This document shows, in pieces, positions 25,801 to 34,800 of a stretch of 39,328 bases of DNA (within the stretch, counting starts at the first letter, position 1; every line of letters begins with the position of its first letter). The notes beneath the pieces were generated by a model that was not told the origin of the DNA, ran no database searches, and saw nothing but the letters and a program-made list of their open reading frames with translations. The position numbers were made by a program, and so were the translations under genes. Source of the stretch: Epibacterium sp. Ofav1-8 (GTDB taxonomy: Bacteria > Pseudomonadota > Alphaproteobacteria > Rhodobacterales > Rhodobacteraceae); contig NZ_JAKRFD010000021.1 of assembly GCF_022348185.1 (NCBI RefSeq), forward strand, positions 1 through 39,328, written 5' to 3'.

Positions 25801-28800
25801 AAATCCCAAGCCAGCGATGGCGAGGACATCATGGTGGGCGGCGGCCAGCTGAACGTGATGATCGGTGGCGGCAACAATGACGTCATGGTTGGCGGTGGCC
25901 AATTGAATGTGATGGTCGGCGATGCGCTGCTGGGCGGCGATTACGACGGCAACGACATCATGGTGGGCGGCGGCCAGCTGAACATCATGGCCGGCGGCGG
26001 GCGCGAAGATCTGGTCATCGGCGGTGGTCAGATGAATATCATCCTAGGCGACGGGCTGGCTTCAGCCGTGCAAGACATGATCGGAAGCCTCGACAACTTT
26101 CTCGGCACTGCCGGGTTCGAGGCTCTGTTCGGGTCACAATTGTCGGGCATGCTGGGCGAAATGCAGGCAGTGGTCGAAGAAAAGAAAAACGACATCGATG
26201 CAGCGATCGCAGGGGTCAAGGCGCAATCGGATGCTTTGCAGGTTTACGTCAACAACGCCATCGACAGCGTGACCGGCGACATTCAGGCCGAGATTGATAA
26301 GGCCCAGGCGGCTGTCAATTACCAGCTTGACGCACTGAACCCGGCACCAGAGGGGACTACAAACCCTGCTGAAGATGCGGAAGGCCTGATCGAAGACGCA
26401 AATGGCGCGGTTGACGGTGTCCAGGAAGACATCGACCGGGTGGCCGAAGACGTCAAGAACCGCGTTAACGAGACGATCGAGCGCACAGAAGAAAAGATCA
26501 CCGAAGCCATGCTCGCCGCGCTGGATTCCGGTGGCCAGTTCCTGGCCGACCTGCTGGGCGGAACGCAATTTGACGGCGACGATTATCTTGTGGGCGGCGG
26601 CCAGCACAACATCATGATCGGCGGCGGCGGCGACGATGTGATGATCGGCGGCGGCCAGAACAATTTCATGCTGGGTGGTGCCGGCCATGATGCGATGATC
26701 GGCGGCGGTGAAAATAATATGATGTCCGGGGACGCCGGGAACGACTACATGCTGGGCGGTGGCCGCAACAACCGGATGTTCGGCGGTGCGGGTCTGGACT
26801 TCATGATCGGCGGCGGTCAGCAGAACTTCATGGACGCAGGCTCGGGTTCCGACGTCGTGATCGGCGGCGGCGTGGACAACACGATTAACGCCGGATCGGG
26901 CAACGATATAGTGATCGGCGGCGGTCAGAATGTCATCCTGGACGCGGGCGAAGGCGACGACGTGTTGCTGGGCGGTGGGCAGAACACCACCGTTACCGGC
27001 GGCGCGGGCGATGATCTGCTGCTGGTCGGCGGGCAGAACAACATGCTCGATGCCGGGGAGGGTGATGACATTGCCGTTGTGGGCGGTGCCGACAATGCGC
27101 TGGTAGGCGGTGCCGGTGCGGACCTGCTGATCGCGGGGGGGCAGTCGGTCGTGGTTGATGGCGGCGCGGATGACGACGTGGTGATCGCGGCAGGGCAGAA
27201 TGCCTTTGCTTCCGGCGGCACGGGCGACGATCTGGTGATCGGCGCGGGCCAGAATGTCGTGCTGGACGGAGGAGCAGGTGCTGACCTGCTGTTTGCAGCA
27301 GGCGCATCCACCACCGTCCTAGGTCGTGCCGGCGACGATATCGCAATCGCGGCCGGTGCAGGTGGTGTGTTGGACGGCGGTGCGGGCAACGACGCCTTCA
27401 TCGTCGCGGGAACCGAATACCAGGTCTCAGGTGGCACAGGCGACGACCTTGTCGTGGCGACCGGCACAAAAAACCAGCTTCTGGGCGGTGCAGGCAATGA
27501 CTTCATGGTGGGCATCGGCAGCGATAACAGCTTCCTTGGTGGTGCGAACGACGACACGATCCTGACCATGGACGATGCCGCCATCGCTTCCGGCGGGGAT
27601 GGCGCGGACACCGTGCGCGGCTTTGGCTGGGGCATCATCGGCACTGTGCTGAGCGGTGAGCTGACGGCGAAGTTCGAGCCGGTCATCGACGTGGTGCAGG
27701 ACAAGATTAGCGTTGTCTTTGACAGCATTGACGACACGATCAGCATGGTGACCAGCAAGCTGACAGATGCGCTCGACACCCTGATGGCGCGCATCAGCGC
27801 CTTCGATTTCTCACGGCTTAATCCGCTCAACTATGACCCTGAAACCGGTTTGACCCCGGTGTCAGAGAAAGTGGCAAACGCGGTGGATGCCGCCGAGGAC
27901 GCCGAACATGCGGCAGGCGATGCAGCGGCAGGTGCGGATAGCGCTCAGGATTCGGCCGATCAAGCTCATGCAGATGCCAACGACAGTAAGGCGTCGGCAG
28001 ATAACCAGAAGACGAGTGCCGACGGTCAGATTGCCGATGCCGAAGACGAAGGCGACGCCGCGCAGGATGGCGAAACCAACGGTTCGTTCTCTGGCGATGC
28101 GGCGGATAAGCAGGCTGATCTGGAAGCGGGCAAAGCAGAACAGGCAGCTGCCGAAGCCGAGGCCCAAGCGGGTCATGGCGGCACGTCCGATGTCGAGGAT
28201 GAGGCTGCCGCGTATGAAAGCGATGCTGCGCAAAAACAGCAGGAGGCTCAGACAGAACTGGACAAAAAAGCCCAGGCCGGTCCTGAAGCCAACGACTTCC
28301 TTGGCGATGTCGCAGCCAAGGCCGGTGGTTTGCTGGATCAACTTTCGTCGATCACCAGCCAGCTCGCCGCGCTCGACGTTGTGGGCAAACTGGAAGAAGG
28401 CATTGGCACTGATCTTCCGATTGATAACCCGTTCGACATTCCCACCGATCACCTGTCCACGGCGATGGATCTAATCACGCAGGCACGCAGCGCGCTGGAT
28501 CAGCTTTCGAATATCGAGACCATCCTTGGTGACTTGGGGCTCGACGCAATCCGCGACACGCTTCAGGATCTGGCCGGGGATGCCGTCGATCCACTTTACG
28601 GGGCCATCATGTCCGAACTTGGCGATGTCTTTGGCGAAATCCACGACACGCTGACCGGCGACGCAGGCAACGATACGCTGGAAGGTGGGTTCGGCAACGA
28701 CACCCTGATCGGCGGCGCGGGCGACGACCATTACATCTATCAGGTCGGCGACGGCGATGATGTGATCCGCGAAAACGGCTCTGGCAACGACATGATCGAG

Positions 28801-31800
28801 ATCACCACCCAAAACCTGTTTGGTCTGGATCTGGGCAAGGTGGACCTGGACGACCTGACCTTTGAAAAGACCGACGGCAATTTGATCATTCGCCTTGCTT
28901 CCGGCCTTGGCGGTTCCATTACCATTGAGGACATGGAAGGTGCCGGAAAGGTCGAAACCCTCCGCCTCCGCGATGGCGATGACTTCACCGATTACACGCT
29001 CGACGAGCTTTATGCGCAGGCAACCGACCTCGATTTCGAAGCCTGGCAGGACCAGTATGTCGCCTTCCTTGAGGTGATTGCAGAACAGGACGCGGGCGAC
29101 GTTGCGCTCATGTCTTCGGAACAGCATGTCACGTTCCTAAGCCAGGTCGAGGCGCTGGTGAACGGCACTCAGGAGGTCTATTTTGCGCAGCTCGATCTGG
29201 TGGACGAGCATGGGCCGCTACTGGCTTCGGCCGATACCGGGGGTGACGGGCAAACCGCATCCGACGCAACCGATCCGGACTTTCACGACAATGCCCCGTC
29301 GTCTTCGACCACGGCCGAACGGGACACCTTCGCGTCGCTCAAGGAGGAATTGCTCGCCGTTCTTGCGGACGAATCCATTCTTGCGCAGGCGCAAAGCAAG
29401 GATGGCAGTGACATCGTTGCAGTGGACAAGAAGAAGATGGACGCGCTTCTGAAGGAGCTGCATGCTATCACCGGGCAGCCGGTCGATGAAATCGGCGAAA
29501 TCCTGTTCAACGGCCCCATCGGCGCGGATGCAATCAAGAAGGCCCTTTCGGAAGGCGCAAGCGATCTGAGCGGAGAGGTCAGCGCGGAATTCGGTGAGGA
29601 CAGCGGCTTGGCCGTGGACCTGATGTCACAGGCGTTGGTTTCCGCGCTGGGTGGCATGATTTCCAAGCATCACGAAGCGGTTGTCGATGCCGCGACGAAA
29701 CCCGGTTCGGACGCTGTGAAACTGTTTGAAGAGGCGGCTCTTGCAGAGGCACAGGCGCTCTTTGATTTGTCGCACGATGAGTTCGTTGCACTGTTGAAAA
29801 CATCCGGAGCGATCATCAACGGTGATCTGTCTTCGGTGGAAGGTGTTGCAAAAACCGGTGCGGCACTTTCCGAAGGTTTTGCCGCCTTCGATCCCGGCGG
29901 CGCGTTCGGCAAGCTGCAGTTGCAGGATTGGTTCAAGCGCGGTGAAATTGTCAACAAAGCGTTCACCGACATTGCGGCGCTTGACGACAAATATAGCGAT
30001 CTGGGAATCGCCGGTATGTCGTCCCTGCAAAGCATAGAAACTTACAACCAGTTGGCCGACCTAGCCAATGGTCTGAAATCAGTTGGCGCAGGTGGCAAGG
30101 GCGCGAAGAAAGCGCCGATCCCGGAACATATCCTGTCCAACAGTGACACGGTAGCCAAGATCGCCGATCTGAAAGACGGTATCGATGTTGTGGTGCTTTA
30201 CGGGGACCACGCCGCTGACGCGGGTAACGCGTTCCTGGGGTATCTGACGAACCCCAGTGACCTCGTGGCCAAGGATTTCGATCCTTCTGATCTGCCCGAA
30301 CTGGCCGGTTCGGTCGCCGCAGCCGTCAAGGGCGGCAAGGGCAACGCGGCCCTCATTGCGCTTGAGGTCGTGGATCAGTACGTCGATGCTGCAAAGTATT
30401 CGGTGATGACGCGCGCCGAAGCGGAGGCAAAGGGCTTGATGAAATTCGCGGTATCCGAACAGGAAGTCGCGCGGGTCATGAGCTTCCACACGCCGCTGTC
30501 CTTGTCGCCTGCGCATATGCTCAAGGCGCTTGGTGAAATGTTCGAAGGAACGCTGTCGCTGGAGAGTCTGCCACCCGAACTGGCGTCGAAGATATTTGCG
30601 ATGGATGCCAATGCCAACGCGTTGTCCGAAGCCTTGGCGCAGGCGGACGAAAGCCTGATCATGCTGGAACGGTCGGTCGAGAACGGCCCGATCAACGGCG
30701 GCATCGAGGCTCTTCAGGGCTTGCCGGCCGATGCCATTATCGGCGGCGATCTGGGCGGCAACATCGTCATTGACGGCGTATCCAAGGTCGCCACCCGGCA
30801 ATTCTTCTTTGTGAAGGCCAAGTACTTGCGCGAAGTCGAAGAGATCATCGAAAACAACTATCTGGGATGGGATATCATCGATCACGATGACGTCGGTGAG
30901 CTGGCTCAGAACGAATTCAAGGACATCATCGGCGACCAGGCTTCGGAATTCGCGGAAAAATTCACGGATAACGCTGTCGGTGTGAACGCTGAGATCGAGA
31001 TTATCTCAGAAAACAACACTTTCTTCTTCATACTCGACGGCGGGCCTGCCGGTCCGCTGGCCGAGGAAGCCTTGGATCAGTTGTTTGACAATCATACCGG
31101 CGATCCGAACCAGATCTATTTTACCGAAGCTGGGGATTTCATTTCGGGGGGACGTCAGTACCGCATGGTGCGGGCGCATGTCCTTGACCCCGCCCTGGCC
31201 GGTCTTGACCTCGACGGCAGTCAGACAATTGCTGATATTCAGCTTTCGATAACACAAGCGCTGACGCAATCCCCGGACGACACCACCGATCAGGTTGCCC
31301 CACAACTCGCCGATTCTGTCACACAGGCCATCGGAAAGTTGCACGAACTGCTGTCTACGCATCTGGCTCATATCGCCCCCGGCGCCCTGCATGAGGCTGA
31401 AGGTCAAGGGCTTGTCGGTGTCGCGTCCAAGGATGTGATCAGCGACATCCTGAACGGTCTGCTTGCCTCTGGTCAGATTGATCAGCAGATGGCGGATGAG
31501 ATCGGGCTCAAGCTGCTGGATCACCAATCAGACGCCTTTGCCAACGCCAATCAGGCGCTGTTGGAGGCCCACGGCACAGGCACAAAAGTGATGGTGATGA
31601 CCGCCGATGCCCACGAGAAACTGGGCCTGACCGACGCGGACACGATCACGCCGCTGCTGGACCCGGAAACCGGTGAACTGGTGTACGTGGTGAAGGCTGC
31701 CAGCATTCATGAACTGGGGCTTTCTGCCGAAGGTATCTTGCCGGACGAAAAGGCCGCAGATGTGCTGGAGGATGCCACGGGGCAGGCGCTTAACGGTCTT

Positions 31801-34800
31801 GCCGGTGATCTGCTGGCGACGCTGGCCGAAGACCTCGATACGCTCAAGCGGATCGTGCTGAACCCCGGCGACAGACCCCTGGCTTTCGTCGAAGTTGAAA
31901 ACGACAACTTCACGGACGCGGCACTGGGCGATTTTGTCGAAATCGACCTTGGCGGCTTCCGCTTTGACGGGCGCAGCTTCCGAGTGATGCAACTGAAAGC
32001 CGACAGCGAACTGGATGCCGATCTATTGTCACCGCTGTTCCTGGATGCCCTGGCGGCGAGCGGCGGCAGCCTGGTGGACGGCCAGGATATGCAAGACCTT
32101 CTGGTCGGGTTGGCACAGACCGCCTACCTGAACGAGGCGCAGGCCCGTCTGATCGCGGCCAAACTGCTGCCCGAGCAGAACCCGTTCATGACCACTCTGG
32201 CGCAGGATCTGAACGACGCAGACGGCGTAGGCAGCCTGGTTGCCATTAAGGCCGCGCATCTGGGCGATCTGTCGCAACTGCCGGATGGGATTGTGCACGC
32301 CATCATCGGTAACCGCGAAGGCATCGCGGAAACCGAAACGATGAAGCGGACCTATCGAGCCGACGTGCCGAAGGGCTTCTTTGACGCCTTTGATACGGAT
32401 CATCCGAATGCGTTGTTCAACCAGCGGTTCGACTACGAATTCGAAGGTACGACCTACCAGGTCTGGATCGACGGAGGTGGCGTGCCGCGTGCTCAGCATG
32501 TATTCGAATGGACCAAACTTGTCGATTTGGATCTCAAAGCCAACGGCTTTGTCCTGATGGACCGCGATACGGCCCTCTCCCTTGGACTGCGGGACAAGAT
32601 CGAATCCGGTCATCTGCTGGATACCCTGCTGAAGGAAAGCCTGTCTTACAGCGCCTATGACGCGGTCGCGGAGAAGGTTTCCTATGCCGCTGACAACATT
32701 GCGCAACTGGCATCGCTCGCCGATTTCGGGGCCGATGGTGTGACGATGCACCTGATCGAACTCGATGGAACGGCAGGTATCCTATCGGACTTTGCCGATG
32801 GCGGGTTTACCGACAACAACATCGCCGATCAGGACCTGCTGACCACCGGCAAGACGCTGGGCGAGTTTATCCTGGGCGATAAACGCTACGGCGTCTGGAT
32901 CGACTTTGACGATGGTGCGCCGCTGCATCCGGCCCTGACCAGCCTCAAGGTCAGCCCCGGTGAACTGAGCGGGCTGCTGGCCGAAGTCCTCGTGCAGGCA
33001 GGCGACACTTCGCCCTTGTCCGATGCAGGGCTTGAACATCTGTTCGGGGTCAGCGAATGGGCCGGTGCGGATGACTATGTCGACGACATGACCGCCATGC
33101 TGGCGCTGGACGATATCGTCGTGGTGCAGGCCGATGTTCTGGGTCTTGAAGGATCGATGGGCGCGAACGCCAGCGCCCTTCAGACGGGCGACGAGGCCAA
33201 CATCCACTTTGCCAGCTACGTGACCCTCGAAGGCGCGCGCGTCTACGTGATCAACAAGGCATCGCTGGATGCCGGCAAGGTCGAGTTCTTTGAAGGCACG
33301 CAGGCTTACCCCGCCGCGCGTTTCCTTCAGGACATGAAGGCGCTGCTGGCGGGCGGTGTGGACCTTGATACCCTTGCGTCGAAGGTGCAAGGGCCAGATC
33401 AGGCCGCGCTTGATGCTTATGATGCAATCAATGCAGCGGGTGAGGACGGTGTGATGATCGTCGCCTCCGCCATGGCCAAGACATTGGATGCTGGCGATGT
33501 TCTGACCACCTTCAGCCTGGACGGTCAGACCTATGCAGTCGTTGACAGTGTCGCCGGAGCGGTCAATCAGACCGTATCCAACGCGGTTCTTGATCAGGCC
33601 GAAGTGGACGCCCTGCTGTCCCAGCTGAACCTACCTGCGCGTTTGAATGATGAAATCGTGACGGCAGAGGAAAAGGCCCCGCTATCCGATCCTTCGGAAA
33701 TGCTGTCCTTCTTCAAGGCCATGCTGGACATGGACGTGGCAGAGGGCGCTGCGTTCAACCTCTCGATGATCTCCGACAAGGTCCTGTTCGAAGCAAACGC
33801 GGGCAGCGACGTGGAGTTCCGTTTCCTCGACACGACTAAACCGTTCTTCAAATACAGTGATCTGCTGGAGTTCGACGGATCACAGGACGCCGGGTTCTTT
33901 GATGATCCGACCTTCCTCAAGCTAGGGTTTGAGGGCATGGCGGAGATGAACGACTACATCACCCGGCAAGGTCACTTTGCGGTGGATGGCAACGGCACCC
34001 AGTTGCACAAACTGTCCATCGGAAACGCAGAATTCGTGGCGATGAGCTTGTTTGCCGACGAAATGGGCGCCGGTGCGACGCTGTTGGACAAGCTTCAGGA
34101 CGGCGAAGTGCTGTCGGCCAAACTGATCGAGATCGCGGTCAAAGACCTGCACGCAGCCGGATCGCTGACCGAGGAGGAAATGTTCACCCTCTTCGCGCGC
34201 CTCAACTTCAAGCAAAGCGCAAGCGCGCAGTCCGCGATTGAAGCGGTGCTGCAAGACGGCAGCGATATCATCCTGATCGACTATGACACACATGCGCAAT
34301 TCGACCTGGGCAATCTGGCTGGGGCGGTCATGCATGGCGTGCTTCAGAACGCCGAAGGTGCGCCTGTGATCGCCATGTCCGCATCCAGCCTGATGAAGGC
34401 CGGTGCAACCGATGTGCTGGTTTCGGTCGCTGACAGTCACGCCACACGCGAAACACTTGAATTCCTGGCGGACAGCTACCTCAGAAACATGATCGGTGCG
34501 AACCCGGTGCAATCGAACAAGCTTCTGGGTGACATCACCGCACCGGATGTGGGCAAGTTCGCGGAAATGTTCGTGGGTCTTGCCAGCATCCTTTCCGGCG
34601 GTCCGCTGGATCATGCCTTTGTTGCGGTCAAGGCCGGCGCGGAAGGCGCGCTTGCCTCGCTTGTCGATGGGGGGCTTGCAGAGAAGGTGGGTGTTGATTC
34701 TTTCGGAACCACGGCTTTCTATTCCGTGTCCTCGGGTTCGATCGACAGCATTCCTTCCTCAGCGTTTGCTTCTGGAGATGTTCTGGGCGCGCTGCTTGGC

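Noticed and set aside
24925-25902. Long minus-strand open frame of 325 codons inside the giant gene
   Set aside because: It is the antisense shadow of the 18-residue repeats: repeated GGC/GAC codons read as stop-free on the other strand. It has no family motif beyond a periodic His/Val pattern mirroring the plus-strand repeat.
22963-27627. Possible CRISPR-like or tandem DNA repeat array
   Set aside because: The periodicity (54 bp) is at protein level; the DNA units are strongly diverged and in frame throughout, with no identical repeat/spacer structure.
26925-27830. Minus-strand open frame of 301 codons, Pro/Ser/Ala-rich
   Set aside because: Same cause: antisense of Gly/Asp-rich coding sequence giving Ser/Pro runs. 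No ribosome-binding site or recognisable domain.
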